A DNA stretch of 64,000 nt, taken from Massilia sp. ST3. GTDB lineage: Bacteria > Pseudomonadota > Gammaproteobacteria > Burkholderiales > Burkholderiaceae_D. The stretch lies in NCBI RefSeq assembly GCF_018119405.1, contig NZ_JAGPWC010000002.1:79536-143535 (forward strand), read 5' to 3'. Shown in pieces: positions 1-9,384 of the stretch. Position 1 is the first letter of the stretch, and each line of letters opens with the position of its first letter. Both the position numbers and the translations under genes were made by a program. The notes beneath the pieces are model-generated. The model saw only the letters and a list, made by a program, of their open reading frames with translations. It did not search any database and had not been told where the DNA came from.

Positions 1-880
1 GCTGCGCCAGGCGCAAGTCGAGGCGCTGCTGCATGGCGAGCGACTCGATGTTGCCGGCTTCGCGCGGCGCGGCCGGCAGCTCGGGCAGGCGCTCGGGCAG
101 GGTGAAGTCGGCGGCCTCGCCCCACACGCCGAGCAGGCGCGCCAGCCGTTCGCGCGCCGCCAGGGCCTGGTGGCGGGCGCGCGCCAGCCCGGCCGCCGCT
201 TCCAGCGAGAAGGCCTGTTCGCGCGCCTGGTCGAGAGCGCTGAGGTGGCCTACCTGGGCCATGCGCCGGGCCAGTTCGCCGCTGGCCTGGGCCGCTTCAT
301 GGACTTGCTGCGCGTAGCTGGCCGACTGCCTCGCCGCGACCGCCTCGAAATACGCCTTGCGCGTGTCGGCGGCCAGCTGCACGGCGGCCGTGGCGGCGAC
401 CAGCTTTGCGCCCTCGAAACGGCGCGCCTCGATGTCGCGCCGGATCGGCATGGTGAGCAGGCCGACCAGGTCGAACATCACGCTGCGCTCGATTTCCGTT
501 TCGGCGCCGCCGGACAGGCGGCTGAAGCTGAAGCCCGGGTTGGCGAGGCGGCCGGCCTGCACCAGGTCGGCTTCGGCCACGCCCAGCCCGGCCAGCGAAG
601 CGCGCAGCGAGCGGTTGTTGAGCAGGGCCACGCGCACGGCCTGGTCCGCGCCCAGCGGCTCCTTCAGCAGGCGGGCAAGCTCGGCCTGGACCGCGGTCTC
701 GGCCTGTTCGGCGCGGCTGGCGGCAGGCAGGCGGACATCCTGGCCGGTGCGCTCGGCCGTCATGGCCGAGACGGCATCCACGCCGCCGTCCTGCGAAAAG
801 CTCGCGCAGCCGCCCAGCGCAAGCGCCAGCACGGCGGCGCAGACGGCGCGCGGCGCAGGTGTTGGGGAAGCGGCGTTCAT
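1..880 (-). CDS. TolC-family outer membrane efflux protein (3' end beyond window)
   Basis: The reading frame starts at the ATG at 880 and runs off the window, giving about 293 residues. The N-terminus is a signal sequence with a lipobox-like end (ALALGGCAS), so an acylated outer membrane lipoprotein of the NodT/CusC type is likely. The following sequence (VALLNNRSLRASLAGLGVAEADLVQAGRLANPGFSF, seen in pieces) is the typical TolC helical repeat, with long Ala/Arg/Gln-rich coiled helices. The family forms the outer membrane channel of tripartite RND pumps. The start overlaps the stop of the upstream His-rich gene by 4 bases (ATGA), implying translational coupling. Heavy-metal (copper or silver) efflux is inferred from these His-rich neighbours; the substrate cannot be read from this fragment. 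Confidence 0.85.
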   Translation of the reverse strand, partial: MNAASPTPAPRAVCAAVLALALGGCASFSQDGGVDAVSAMTAERTGQDVRLPAASRAEQAETAVQAELARLLKEPLGADQAVRVALLNNRSLRASLAGLGVAEADLVQAGRLANPGFSFSRLSGGAETEIERSVMFDLVGLLTMPIRRDIEARRFEGAKLVAATAAVQLAADTRKAYFEAVAARQSASYAQQVHEAAQASGELARRMAQVGHLSALDQAREQAFSLEAAAGLARARHQALAARERLARLLGVWGEAADFTLPERLPELPAAPREAGNIESLAMQQRLDLRLAQ

Positions 881-1188
881 TGTTTTCCCCCGGCGTGGTG
901 ATGCTTGCCGTGGCCGGCGGGGGCCGGGTCGGGGGGCGGCGGCAAGCCCTTGTCATGGGTGTGTCCGGGCAGGCCGCCGGCCGCGTCGTTGGCCGCGCGC
1001 CAGCGCTGGTCGGGTGTCCGTGCGGCCTCGTCTCGTGCCGGTGGCACGGCGATGACGGACTCGAACACCAGCGGGGCGACGGCGGCGTTCGGATCGGCCG
1101 GGTCGGGGGCGTGCCGGGTTGGCTGGCTGTGCGCGGCAAGCGGCGCGGCCAGCAGGGCGCCAATGGCGGCCCAAAGCGTGAGTTTCAT
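877..1188 (-). CDS. small exported protein with His-rich tail
   Basis: 103 residues from the ATG at 1188. A clear signal peptide (MKLTLWAAIGALLAAPLAAHS) precedes a low-complexity, Pro/Ala/Asp-rich body. The C-terminus is rich in His and Pro (KGLPPPPDPAPAGHGKHHH), suggesting periplasmic metal binding. The stop overlaps the start of the TolC-like gene by 4 bases, so the two are probably made together. I do not recognise a named family. Position and His content suggest a copper-handling accessory protein, which is inference. A longer in-frame start at 1326 would hide the signal peptide and is less likely. Confidence 0.65.
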   Translation of the reverse strand: MKLTLWAAIGALLAAPLAAHSQPTRHAPDPADPNAAVAPLVFESVIAVPPARDEAARTPDQRWRAANDAAGGLPGHTHDKGLPPPPDPAPAGHGKHHHAGGKQ

Positions 1189-1267
1189 GCTGCATCCTCG
1201 AAATCGGTAACGGCGCGCGCCGGGCGCGCGCGCTTGCACGCGGGAGGACGGAGCCGTCCCGCGTCGA

Positions 1268-1723
1268 TCAGGCGGAGGGGCGCCGGGGAGGCCGCTGCGG
1301 GCCGTCCGGAATGAAGCCCGCGGCAAAGGCGGCGGGCGCGATCACGACGGCCTCGGAGCCGTCGAAGGGAAGGAGCGGAGCGTAATCGGAGGGCGGGGCC
1401 ACCGCGCCGATGCAGAAGACCGAGCAGGCGCTGCAGGAAGAATGGTTCTCCCCGTCGTCCGCAGGATGGCCGCCGCCGGCGGTGTCGGCGATGTCGGCCG
1501 CAGAAGTTGCAGCCGGCGCGCCGGCGCCGTCATCGTGATGACCGTGGTGTGCATGCGCCTCGCCGGCATCGTGCTGCGCGGTGGCGGCGACGGGAGCGGA
1601 GGCCGCATGGCGCATGGACTGGTGCTGGGGCATGCAGGACATGCCGATGCCCGCGGCCACCGCATGCAGCGGGAGCACGGCCATCAGGAGCCACACCAGG
1701 AAGGTCTTGAATGCGCGGGTCAT
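1268..1723 (-). CDS. His/Cys-rich exported protein, DUF2946/CopL-like
   Basis: 151 residues from the ATG at 1723, chosen because it starts a signal peptide (MTRAFKTFLVWLLMAVLPLHAVAA); the open frame reaches 1873. After the signal come a Met/His segment (MSCMPQHQSM), a His/Asp stretch (HDAGEAHAHHGHHDDG) and a Cys cluster (SSCSACSVFC). This composition is typical of the DUF2946/CopL group of small periplasmic proteins near copper-resistance genes. It lies upstream of, and in the same direction as, the other His-rich gene and the TolC-like gene, so a metal-responsive operon is likely. Direct metal binding is inferred from composition only. Confidence 0.6.
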   Translation of the reverse strand: MTRAFKTFLVWLLMAVLPLHAVAAGIGMSCMPQHQSMRHAASAPVAATAQHDAGEAHAHHGHHDDGAGAPAATSAADIADTAGGGHPADDGENHSSCSACSVFCIGAVAPPSDYAPLLPFDGSEAVVIAPAAFAAGFIPDGPQRPPRRPSA

Positions 1724-1992
1724 AGGTGCGGCGAGTATAGCACGGTGTTTTCGGGCGGCGACAGCCTCCGGCAAGCCCTGGCACTGCGAAAAACGGCTTG
1801 ACCTTGCCATGGTGGGAAGGTCCAGCATGGCCGCATTGGCATCATTTTTCTTCTTGTTCCAGGAGGCCGTCATGCGAGCGCCGACGCCATCACCGCGCCC
1901 AGTCCCTGTTCCCGTCCCCCGCGCCTGCGCCCCGTGCCTGTTCTGCCGCTACCGGCGCCGGCAGGCGCCGCCTGTCCAGGCCGATCCGGCAT

Positions 1993-3627
1993 CTAGGGAA
2001 GGGCCTGCCTGAGCGGCCTGGCGCGCACCGTGTTCAGCTTGCCGGCGCCGACCAGGTTCACCGCATAGCCGTTGCGTCCGGCCGCCTTGACGCCGTACAA
2101 GGCCTGGTCGGCCGCGTGCATGATCGCCTCCATGGCGGTGTGCTGGGTGGCGACGGCGAGGCCGACGCTGGCGGTGACGTCCAGCAGCTTGCCGTCGATC
2201 TCGAATGGCTGGGCCATCGCGGCCAGGATCTTGGGGCCGATCTGGTGCGCTTCGTCGGCCGCCTGGAGCTGTTCGAACACGATGACGAACTCGTCGCCCG
2301 CCAGGCGCGCCACGGTGTCGGTGAGGCGCACGGCGCCTTCCAGCCGGCGTGCGAATTCGACCAGCACGGCGTCGCCGGCGGCATGGCCCCAGGTGTCGTT
2401 GATGTCCTTGAAATGGTCGATGTCGAGGAAGGCGACGGCCACGGCTTCGCCCGAGCGGCTGCTGCGCGCCAGCGCGGCGGGCAGGAATTCCTCGAACATA
2501 CGCCGGTTGTAGGCGCCGGTCAGCACGTCGGTGGTGGCCTTGCGCTCCAGGTCCTGGGCCGATTGCTGGCGGTGGCGCGACAGCCGGTACACGGCGCGGC
2601 TCAGCATGCCGAACTCGTCGCGTTCGCGGGTATCGAACACCTCGATGCCGGCGGCGCCGGCGTCGTGCGCCTCGATGTTGTGCTGCAGCTTGTCGAGCGG
2701 CTCGAGCAGGATCTTCACCAGCGCCCAGCCGAACAGGCCGGCGAGCACGGTGAACAGGCCGGCGGCGGCAAAGGAATTCAGGCGCACCGACACCATGGGC
2801 TCGAAGGCGCTGCGCAAGGGATAGGAGACGGCGATGATCCAGTCGACGTGCGCCAGGCGCCGGTGGGCCACCAGGGCGCGCGAGCCCCCGTCCACCATGT
2901 CGGTGCGCCAGCCTTCCGGCGCGGCGCGCACCGCGTGTAGCACCGGCTGGGCCTCTTCGTTCGGGCGGGTCAGCAGCAGGGCCTTGTTCGGGTGGTGCAC
3001 CACGGTGCCGTCGCTGGTCACGATGAACAGGTAGCCCGCCTCGCCCGCGCGCAGGGCGTCGATCTGGTCCGCGAAGGAGGGACGCAGCAGGTCGATGCCG
3101 CCCAGCAGGATGGCGATGATGTTGCCGCGGCGGTCGAGGATCGGCTGGGTGATCGACACCACGGGGCGGTTCGACAGGGCGCTGCGGAAGGGGGCCGAGA
3201 TCACGCTGTCGCGGGTGGCCATGGTTTGCTGGAAGTAGGGCCGCTTGCTGACGTTGATGATCTTGTCCTTGCGATTCTTGAGGCTGGCCACGCGGTCGCC
3301 GCGCGCATCGTAGGACGCGACGTTGATGAATTCATCACGCAGGCTGTCGTGCGACTCGAGCAGGTCCTGGATATCCTCCGGTCCCAGCGCGCGCGTCTGC
3401 GCTTCCTCGGCGATGGCGCGCAGTAGCTGCTGCTTGTGGCGGATGTCGTTGTCGATATAGGCGGCCGCGCCGCCCAGGGCCAGCAGCTCCTGCTTGGCGA
3501 TCATGCGCTCGATCTGGAAGTCGGCGAACAGCAGCGAGATGCCGCCGACCCCGACGGCCGCGATCAGGACCATGCCGGTGACGAGCAAGGATAACTTGGA
3601 CTTGAAGGTGGAAAAATACTTGATCAT
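1993..3627 (-). CDS. membrane diguanylate cyclase with periplasmic Cache-like sensor
   Basis: 544 residues from the ATG at 3627. Order: an N-terminal transmembrane helix (about 10-35), a periplasmic dCACHE-like region (PYFQQTMATRDSVISAP, GYLFIVTSDGTVVHHP), a second membrane helix (about 285-310), a HAMP-like linker, and a C-terminal GGDEF domain. The signature is AGDEF at residues 443-447, preceded by an RLTD inhibitory site with the usual five-residue spacer, so the enzyme probably makes c-di-GMP and is product-inhibited. The first Gly of the motif is Ala, a common tolerated change. The ligand of the sensor domain is unknown. The open frame extends to 3768, but this start puts the first membrane helix at the N-terminus. 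Confidence 0.88.
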   Translation of the reverse strand: MIKYFSTFKSKLSLLVTGMVLIAAVGVGGISLLFADFQIERMIAKQELLALGGAAAYIDNDIRHKQQLLRAIAEEAQTRALGPEDIQDLLESHDSLRDEFINVASYDARGDRVASLKNRKDKIINVSKRPYFQQTMATRDSVISAPFRSALSNRPVVSITQPILDRRGNIIAILLGGIDLLRPSFADQIDALRAGEAGYLFIVTSDGTVVHHPNKALLLTRPNEEAQPVLHAVRAAPEGWRTDMVDGGSRALVAHRRLAHVDWIIAVSYPLRSAFEPMVSVRLNSFAAAGLFTVLAGLFGWALVKILLEPLDKLQHNIEAHDAGAAGIEVFDTRERDEFGMLSRAVYRLSRHRQQSAQDLERKATTDVLTGAYNRRMFEEFLPAALARSSRSGEAVAVAFLDIDHFKDINDTWGHAAGDAVLVEFARRLEGAVRLTDTVARLAGDEFVIVFEQLQAADEAHQIGPKILAAMAQPFEIDGKLLDVTASVGLAVATQHTAMEAIMHAADQALYGVKAAGRNGYAVNLVGAGKLNTVRARPLRQALP

Positions 3628-3942
3628 GATGGCGCGAGGGCTCCTGCGCCCGAAGGCGGATGCATCGGTTCCGGCGGAGTCCAGGCCAGGTGGTCGGTGA
3701 GCGGCGGGAAAGGGCGCATCACCGTGATAATTGGTGAGTATATCGAATTTCAGGCGTATGTTTCCCAATTACCAGATTTGTTGCCCAAATACATCGCAAG
3801 CCATGCGTGATGGATAACGTTGGAATAGGAAGAGGTGCAGAGATAGTTGGAATGTGAATGGCAATCATCATGGATCGCAATTTGATTTCTATCTGGGAGG
3901 GCGCATACTGGAGTCATCTCCACCGCACAACGGAATCCGATC
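3628..3942. other. intergenic region, no gene seen
   Basis: About 315 bases between the divergent cyclase gene and the small ORF at 3943. It is more AT-rich than its surroundings, especially around 3730-3900, as expected for a promoter region serving both directions. I found no convincing FNR box, hairpin or conserved short ORF; the open frame at 3750-4025 on the minus strand looks random. Confidence 0.5.
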
Positions 3943-4125
3943 ATGTCGACCTCGAGCCTCCACGCCTCCTCCTCATCCACCGGTTTCGCACGCGCCGCCC
4001 TGGACGCCGTGCGCGGGCTGTTCACCGCTTCGAATGAAGTCTGGGCCCTCTACCGCATGAATCGCGGCGCCGACTCGGTGTCGCCTGCGGTGATCCGCCG
4101 CCTGGCCCAGCGCGCCGCGCGCTAG
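3943..4125 (+). CDS. small conserved-looking hypothetical protein
   Basis: 60 residues from the ATG at 3943. A Ser-rich start is followed by an amphipathic helix (ARAALDAVRGLFTASNEVW) and a basic C-terminus (SPAVIRRLAQRAAR). The amino-acid use looks coding and the frame fills the space before the convergent LysR gene. No domain is recognised and no strong ribosome-binding site is visible. It may be a small regulatory or membrane-associated protein, but nothing in the sequence fixes a role. Confidence 0.45.
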   Translation: MSTSSLHASSSSTGFARAALDAVRGLFTASNEVWALYRMNRGADSVSPAVIRRLAQRAAR

Positions 4126-4142
4126 GACCCGCCTCCGGTTTT

Positions 4143-5063
4143 TTAGGGCGCTCGCCCGATCCCGAAGTGCTCGCGCGCCAAGTCGATGAAGGCGCGCGTC
4201 TGCGCCGGTAGCCAGGCGTGACTGGAAAACAGCAGGTTGACCTCCAGCGGCGGCGGCCGGTGCGCCGCCAGCACTTCCACCAGCCTCCCGGCGTCGAGCT
4301 CGGCCTGCACCAGCAGCAGCGGCGCCTGGATCAGGCCGAAGCCTGCCAGCGCCGCATGCACCAGCGACTGGCCGTCGTCGATGACGGCCACCGCGCGCCA
4401 GGCGCCTGACTCCGGCGCCAGCTCCAGCGGACGCGGGCGCCCGGTCTCCGGCAGGCGGAACAGCATCCCTTCGTGCTCCGCGAGCTCGGCCGGCTGGCGC
4501 GGCACGCCCGCGCGCGTCAGGTAAGCCGGGCTGGCGCAGACCACCAGCGGCGTGGCTCCCAGGCCGAGGGCGCGCACGCTGCTGTCCTTGAGGCGGCCGA
4601 AGCGCAGCGCCAGGTCGTTGCGGTCGCGCACCAGGTCGCTGTGGCCGTCGCTGACATTCAGGCGCAGCGCCACCATCGGATGGGCGGCGCGGTAGCGCGC
4701 CAGCAGCGGCGCGAGCCAGGGCAGGCAGCCGCCTGGAAGCGACAGGCCCAGCTCCCCGGCCAGCGCGGCGGGCGCGGCCAGCTCTTCCTGCACCTGGTCG
4801 AGCTGGGCCAGGAGCGCCGAATACGCCTCGAAGGCTTCCTGGCCGCGCCCGGTCGCCACCATGTGGCGCTTGTCGCGCGCCAGCAACTGCACCCCGAGTT
4901 CCGCTTCCAGCCGCGCGATGTTCTTGCTGACCCCGGAGGGCGTCAGGCCCAGCAGGCGCGCGGCGCTGGTGATGCCGCCGGTGCGCACGGTGTGCACGAA
5001 ACAGCGCTGCTTGATCAGGTCCTGGGCGCCGAGTTTGACTTTGTGTCCAGATGGTTTCGCCAT
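4143..5063 (-). CDS. LysR-family transcriptional regulator
   Basis: 306 residues from the ATG at 5063. The N-terminal winged helix-turn-helix is clear (FVHTVRTGGITSAARLLG, then LTPSGVSKNIARLEAELG). It is followed by the LysR substrate-binding domain, including LALRFGRLKDSSVRALGL and the GFGLIQAPLLLV segment typical of the CrgA/DsdC-like branch. The open frame reaches 5402 but the HTH alignment supports 5063. It is divergent from the cupin gene with only 75 bases between starts, the usual arrangement for a LysR regulator and its target. The inducer is unknown. Confidence 0.88.
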   Translation of the reverse strand: MAKPSGHKVKLGAQDLIKQRCFVHTVRTGGITSAARLLGLTPSGVSKNIARLEAELGVQLLARDKRHMVATGRGQEAFEAYSALLAQLDQVQEELAAPAALAGELGLSLPGGCLPWLAPLLARYRAAHPMVALRLNVSDGHSDLVRDRNDLALRFGRLKDSSVRALGLGATPLVVCASPAYLTRAGVPRQPAELAEHEGMLFRLPETGRPRPLELAPESGAWRAVAVIDDGQSLVHAALAGFGLIQAPLLLVQAELDAGRLVEVLAAHRPPPLEVNLLFSSHAWLPAQTRAFIDLAREHFGIGRAP

Positions 5064-5138
5064 GTTGTGCCGTTCCCGGTAGGCCGCCGTGCGCGGATAA
5101 TCCGCTCCATTCCACTCTACCAGCGAAAGGAGCAGGCC

Positions 5139-5510
5139 ATGCAAGTGCGCCATGTCGATTCGATCCCGATGCTCGAACTGCCCGGCATCCGGCACCAGAC
5201 CCTTGCTTCGCGCGCAGGCGGGATCGCGTCCTTCGAGGTCTGGCGGCAGGCGCTGGCGCCGGGCAGCGCGACCCCGCTGCACCGCCACGACTGCGAGGAA
5301 GTGGTGGTGTTTACAGGAGGACAGGGGACGATGCGCTACGCGGGAACCGAGACGCCGTGCACGGCCGGCACGGTGCTGCTGTGCCAGCCGAACGAGCTGC
5401 ACCAGATCGTGAATACGGGCGACGAGCCGCTTACCTTGTACGGCATCCTGTCGGTGTCGCCGGTGCCGGTGGTGGACGCCGCGGGCGCGGCGATTCCACT
5501 CCCTTGGTAA
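5139..5510 (+). CDS. cupin-domain protein
   Basis: 123 residues, with a strong AAAGGAG ribosome site at 5126-5132. It is a single cupin barrel. Motif 1 is HRHDCEEVVVFTGGQG, with the two His and the Glu that bind a metal, and motif 2 is around CQPNELHQIVNTGD with the third His. Such small cupins are isomerases, dioxygenases or sugar-binding proteins, and the substrate cannot be told here. It is probably controlled by the divergent LysR gene. Confidence 0.8.
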   Translation: MQVRHVDSIPMLELPGIRHQTLASRAGGIASFEVWRQALAPGSATPLHRHDCEEVVVFTGGQGTMRYAGTETPCTAGTVLLCQPNELHQIVNTGDEPLTLYGILSVSPVPVVDAAGAAIPLPW

Positions 5511-5516
5511 AGGACA

Positions 5517-6161
5517 TCACGCACCGCCGAGGCGTTCGAATTCGCGCACGCTTGCCTGGCACGCTGCTTTTACTTCAGCGTCTGCGGACAGCGGCGTCAG
5601 GGCGCCGCCGCGGATTGCCGCTTCGCGCTGGATGGTTTGCAGGCTGCGCCCAGGCTTGACGTCCTGCTCGAGGAGGAAGTCCGCGTACTGGCGAGTGAAA
5701 AACCGGACTTCGCCGCCCCCGCGGGCATGTTTGTTCTTCTCCCACGACTCGTCGGCCTCCGACGTACGGACACCGATATAGATCGCCTTCGCCTCGAAGT
5801 GACCCATGCCGAGTTCGCGCAACAAGACGTAGAACACCGCATCCGCTTCGTCCTTGGAGCAGGTTTGCTGCCAATACAGATAATCATGGACGATCGCCGG
5901 GGCCATGGTTTTTCCATGCGGCGCCTGCCACCACCACAGTTGGGGCGGAATGCTGGCGAGGTCGGTGACGAAACCGGCCGGCACCTGGATGCGGCTGGCA
6001 CTGTTCGTGGGTGTGAACCGCAGAGGGTGCGCCACCATGAACAAGGGCGGGTCGGGAACGATCTGGGCAACCGTCGGCGTGTTGATGGTGGTGCAAGAAG
6101 CCAGTAGTGCGAGTCCCAGCGCCAGTGCAATTCGCTGGACGCTCCGCCGAATGGATGCCAT
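5517..6161 (-). CDS. DUF1353 lipoprotein
   Basis: 214 residues. A lipoprotein signal ends in LALLASC, so the mature protein starts at that Cys and is lipidated. The body matches the DUF1353 pattern: PAGFVTDLASIPPQLWWW near residue 60, then AIVHDYLYW and a DEADAVFYVLLRELGM segment. DUF1353 is known mostly from phage proteins, but there are no phage genes around it. It is convergent with the cupin gene, six bases apart. Function unknown. Confidence 0.75.
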   Translation of the reverse strand: MASIRRSVQRIALALGLALLASCTTINTPTVAQIVPDPPLFMVAHPLRFTPTNSASRIQVPAGFVTDLASIPPQLWWWQAPHGKTMAPAIVHDYLYWQQTCSKDEADAVFYVLLRELGMGHFEAKAIYIGVRTSEADESWEKNKHARGGGEVRFFTRQYADFLLEQDVKPGRSLQTIQREAAIRGGALTPLSADAEVKAACQASVREFERLGGA

Positions 6162-6315
6162 GTCGTCAATTCCCCTATGTGGTCCCGCGCATCACCGCAC
6201 GCTGTGACTACATATACTTACTCAAGCATGCCAATTAATCAACAATTAAGTGTGAGTTCCGCCGGGTAGGGGATCGAAGCTGCCGCGGTCTGAGGGAAAG
6301 GGTGCCCGCGGCGCC

Positions 6316-7437
6316 CTAGCCGCATGGGACGTAGTGGCGATGGAAGCGCCGCCCCAGGCGGGTCAGCAGCTCATAGCCGATGGTGCCGGCCTGGGCCGCG
6401 ACCGCGTCGACGTCCTGTTGCGCGCACAGCAGGTCGACCGTCCGCCCCGGCGCCACGCGCGCTTGCGGCAGGCCGGTGACGTCGAGCGTGATCGAATCCA
6501 TCGATACCGTGCCGGCGAAGGGAACCGCGACGCCGTCGACAAAGGCCTGGGAATGGCCGCTCAGGGCGCGCAGCCAGCCGTCGGCGTAGCCGATGCCGAT
6601 GGTGGCGATGCGGCGCGGGCCGCTGGCGACATAGCGCGCGCCATAGCCGACGATGTCGCCGTCCGCGACCGTGCGCACCTGGACGATGCGCGCCGCCAGG
6701 CTCACCGCCTGGCGCAGCGGGTTCGGCTGGCCCGGATGCGGGTTGATGCCGTACAGGGCCGCGCCCGGACGCAGCAGGTCGTAGTGGTAGGCCGGGCCCA
6801 GGAACACGCCCGAGGAATTGGCCAGGCTGGCCGGCACGCCGGGGAGGATTTCGCGCAGCTGCTCGAAGCGCCGGCGCTGGCGCTCGTTGAGGGGATGCGC
6901 GGCCTCGTCGGCGCAGGCCAGGTGACTCATCACGAGCTTCACGTCCAGCCCCGCCAGCCAGCCGGCGTCGCCGGACAGCGCCGCCAGGTCGGCCGGCGCG
7001 AAGCCCATGCGCGACATGCCGGTATCGAGCTGGATCGCGGCCGGCAAGGCGCGGCCCAGGCGCTGCGCGCTGGCGCGCCATTCCTGCAGCTGGCCCGGGT
7101 CGTTCAGCACCGGGATCAGGTCGTACTGGTAGAAGTCGGGCGCGGTGCCGGCGGGCGGGCCGTGCAGCACGTAGATGGCGCAGTCTTCCGGCACCAGCTG
7201 GCGCAGGCGCATGCCCTCGGCCACGTGGGCAGTGAAGAAGACCGGGCAGCCTTCGTCGGCCAGGGCCGGCGCTACCTGGTCCATGCCCAGGCCGTAGGCG
7301 TCGGCTTTCATGACGGCGGCGCAGGTGGAAGCGGGCGCCTGGGCCGCCAGCAGCCGGTAATTGGCGCGGATTGCGCCCAGGTCGACGGTCAGGATGGCGC
7401 CGGCGCGCGCCAGCTCGCTGGCGTGCATGGGGTTCAC
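6316..7437 (-). CDS. alr: alanine racemase (catabolic, DadX-like)
   Basis: 373 residues. This is a fold-type III PLP enzyme that interconverts L- and D-alanine. The PLP lysine is K44 in [12 protein letters not shown], and the dimer-interface motif [10 protein letters not shown] and the [10 protein letters not shown] segment are present. The start taken is GTG at 7437, which overlaps the dadA stop (GTGA); an ATG nine bases downstream (7428) is an alternative. Coupling to dadA supports a role in alanine catabolism rather than only cell-wall D-alanine supply. Confidence 0.92.
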   Translation of the reverse strand: MNPMHASELARAGAILTVDLGAIRANYRLLAAQAPASTCAAVMKADAYGLGMDQVAPALADEGCPVFFTAHVAEGMRLRQLVPEDCAIYVLHGPPAGTAPDFYQYDLIPVLNDPGQLQEWRASAQRLGRALPAAIQLDTGMSRMGFAPADLAALSGDAGWLAGLDVKLVMSHLACADEAAHPLNERQRRRFEQLREILPGVPASLANSSGVFLGPAYHYDLLRPGAALYGINPHPGQPNPLRQAVSLAARIVQVRTVADGDIVGYGARYVASGPRRIATIGIGYADGWLRALSGHSQAFVDGVAVPFAGTVSMDSITLDVTGLPQARVAPGRTVDLLCAQQDVDAVAAQAGTIGYELLTRLGRRFHRHYVPCG

Positions 7438-8726
7438 GCCTGTACCAGGCCGCCTTGCGGTGCGCTGCCCGGCGTGCCGGCGTAGCGGAACACCGCCAGG
7501 TCGTCGGCGCGGATGGCCGGCGACTTGCCGCCCACCAGGTCGGCGATCACGCTGGCCGAGCCGCAGGCCATGGTCCAGCCGAGGGTGCCGTGGCCGGTAT
7601 TGACGAACAGGTTGCCCAGCGGGGTGGCGCCCACGATCGGGGTGCTGTCCGGGGTCATGGGGCGCAGGCCGGTCCAGAAGCTGGCCTGGCGGGTGTCGCC
7701 GCCGCCCGGGAACAGGTCGTTCACGACCAGCTCCAGGGTTTCGCGGCGGCGTGGATTGAGCGCCTTGCTGTAGCCGGCGATTTCCGCCATGCCGCCCACG
7801 CGGATGCGGTCGTCGAAGCGGGTGACGGCGATCTTGTAGGTCTCGTCGAGGATGGTCGATACCGGCGCGCGCGCGGCGTCCGTGATCGGCACGGTGATCG
7901 AGTAGCCCTTGAGCGGATAGACCGGCAACGGGAACCAGCGCTGCAGCAGCAGGCGCGAGTAGCTGCCCAGGGCCAGCACGTAGCGGTCGGCGGTGAGGGT
8001 GCCCTTGTCGGTGACGACGCCGCTGACCTGGCCGCCGGTCTCGACCAGGCTGCGGATCTCGACGCCGTACTCGAAGCGCACGCCCAGGGCGCGCGCCATC
8101 TCGGCCAGCCGGGTGGTGAACAGCTGACAGTCGCCGGTCTCGTCGTTCGGCAGGCGCAGGCCGCCGACCAGTTTTTCGCGCACGTGGGCCAGGGCCGGCT
8201 CGGCCTGGGCCAGCTGTTCGCGGGCCAGCAGTTCGTAGGCCACGCCCGCGCTCTTGAGCACTTCGATGTCCTTGCCGGCGGCGTCGAACTGGGCCTGGGT
8301 GCGGAATAGCTGCAGGGTGCCTTGCTGGCGGCCTTCGTAGGCGATCCCGGTTTCCTGGCGCAGGGCGCGCATGCAGTCGCGGCTGTACTCGGCCAGGCGC
8401 ACCATGCGCTCCTTGTTCACCGCATAGCGGTCGGCCGAGCAGTTCTTATACATTTGCCACATCCATGCGAGCTGGAACAGGCTGCCGTCCGGGCGGATCG
8501 CCAGCGGCGCATGGCGCTGGAACAGCCACTTGGCGGCCTTCAGCGGAATGCCGGGCGCGGCCCAGGGCGAGGCGTAGCCGGGCGAGATCTGGCCGGCATT
8601 GGCGAAGCTGGTCTCGAGGGCGGGACCGGGCTGGCGGTCGATGACGGTGACGGCATGGCCGGCTTTCGCCAGATAGTATGCGGTGGTGACGCCGACCACT
8701 CCGCTGCCCAGCACGATGACTTGCAT
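7434..8726 (-). CDS. dadA: D-amino acid dehydrogenase
   Basis: 430 residues, close to the usual 432. It is an FAD flavoprotein with the N-terminal dinucleotide-binding motif [17 protein letters not shown] and a C-terminal FAD segment ([14 protein letters not shown]). It oxidises D-alanine and other D-amino acids to keto acids and passes electrons to the membrane quinone pool. It is first in a two-gene dadA-alr operon with a 4-base overlap. The lrp gene is divergent 102 bases away, matching the known control of dad genes by Lrp. Confidence 0.95.
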   Translation of the reverse strand: MQVIVLGSGVVGVTTAYYLAKAGHAVTVIDRQPGPALETSFANAGQISPGYASPWAAPGIPLKAAKWLFQRHAPLAIRPDGSLFQLAWMWQMYKNCSADRYAVNKERMVRLAEYSRDCMRALRQETGIAYEGRQQGTLQLFRTQAQFDAAGKDIEVLKSAGVAYELLAREQLAQAEPALAHVREKLVGGLRLPNDETGDCQLFTTRLAEMARALGVRFEYGVEIRSLVETGGQVSGVVTDKGTLTADRYVLALGSYSRLLLQRWFPLPVYPLKGYSITVPITDAARAPVSTILDETYKIAVTRFDDRIRVGGMAEIAGYSKALNPRRRETLELVVNDLFPGGGDTRQASFWTGLRPMTPDSTPIVGATPLGNLFVNTGHGTLGWTMACGSASVIADLVGGKSPAIRADDLAVFRYAGTPGSAPQGGLVQA

Positions 8727-8762
8727 GGCTTCCTCGACAAGAGAAAAGATTTTTAGGAAAGG

Positions 8763-8792
8763 TTGCCATGGTAGCGTGGGTGCTGCCATAAT
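8763..8792 (+). promoter_or_regulatory. candidate sigma70 promoter of lrp
   Basis: TTGCCA at 8763-8768 and CATAAT at 8787-8792 are 18 bases apart, a good sigma70 match. The expected transcript start lies about 30 bases before the lrp ATG. The region also serves as the upstream region of dadA on the other strand. Confidence 0.45.
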
Positions 8793-8828
8793 TGTTTCTG
8801 TTAATACACTCGTTTTTGGGAAAACTTC

Positions 8829-9314
8829 ATGCGCGTGCAAAAAGCCTCGACCCGCATCCTGGACCGGATCGACCTGCACATCCTGGCCATCCTCCAGCAG
8901 GACGGGCGCATCGTCATGAAGGACCTGGCCGAGCAGGTGGGCCTGTCGCTCACGCCCTGCATCGAGCGCGTCAAGCGCATGGAGCGCGACGGCGTGATCA
9001 GCGGCTACCATGCGCGCGTCAATCCGCAGGCGCTAGGCCTGCAGATCCTGGTGTTCGTCGAGATCACCCTGCACCAGAAATCCGAGAAGGCCTTCGACCG
9101 CTTCAAGCGCGCCATGTTCGCCATCCCCGAAGTGCTGGAATGCCACCTGGTCTCGGGCGACTTCGACTACCTGATCAAGGCGCGCATTCCCGAGATGTCC
9201 GAGTACCGCCGCCTGCTGGGCGAGATCCTGCACGTGGCCGACGCCGGGCAGTCGAAGAGCTACGTGGTGATGGAAGAGCTGAAGGAAACCCTGGCGCTGT
9301 CGATCGAGCGCTAA
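8829..9314 (+). CDS. lrp: Lrp/AsnC-family leucine-responsive regulator
   Basis: 161 residues. An N-terminal helix-turn-helix ([18 protein letters not shown], then [20 protein letters not shown]) is followed by the RAM/AsnC ligand domain ([36 protein letters not shown]). Length and motifs match enteric and Pseudomonas Lrp. It is divergent from dadA-alr and is the likely alanine-responsive activator of that operon, as described for Lrp elsewhere. Confidence 0.93.
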   Translation: MRVQKASTRILDRIDLHILAILQQDGRIVMKDLAEQVGLSLTPCIERVKRMERDGVISGYHARVNPQALGLQILVFVEITLHQKSEKAFDRFKRAMFAIPEVLECHLVSGDFDYLIKARIPEMSEYRRLLGEILHVADAGQSKSYVVMEELKETLALSIER

Positions 9315-9321
9315 TTGCCCG

Positions 9322-9336
9322 GGCGGGGGCCGCCCA
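9322..9336 (+). terminator. short GC hairpin after lrp
   Basis: GGGCGG-GGG-CCGCCC just after the lrp stop codon forms a 6-bp stem. There is no T run, so it is only a possible terminator. A TATAAT at 9343-9348 directly after it is a plausible -10 element for the histidine kinase gene. Confidence 0.3.
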
Positions 9337-9384
9337 CGGTCTATAATCGGACTTTTCCTACCCGGTTCACGTTCCGGCACTTTT

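Noticed and set aside
1861..2012. Plus-strand ORF rich in Pro and Arg before the first cyclase
   Set aside because: Composition looks random, there is no ribosome site, and it overlaps the cyclase end.
5517..6161. Prophage remnant suggested by DUF1353
   Set aside because: The gene has a lipoprotein signal, and no phage structural, integrase or lysis genes are nearby.
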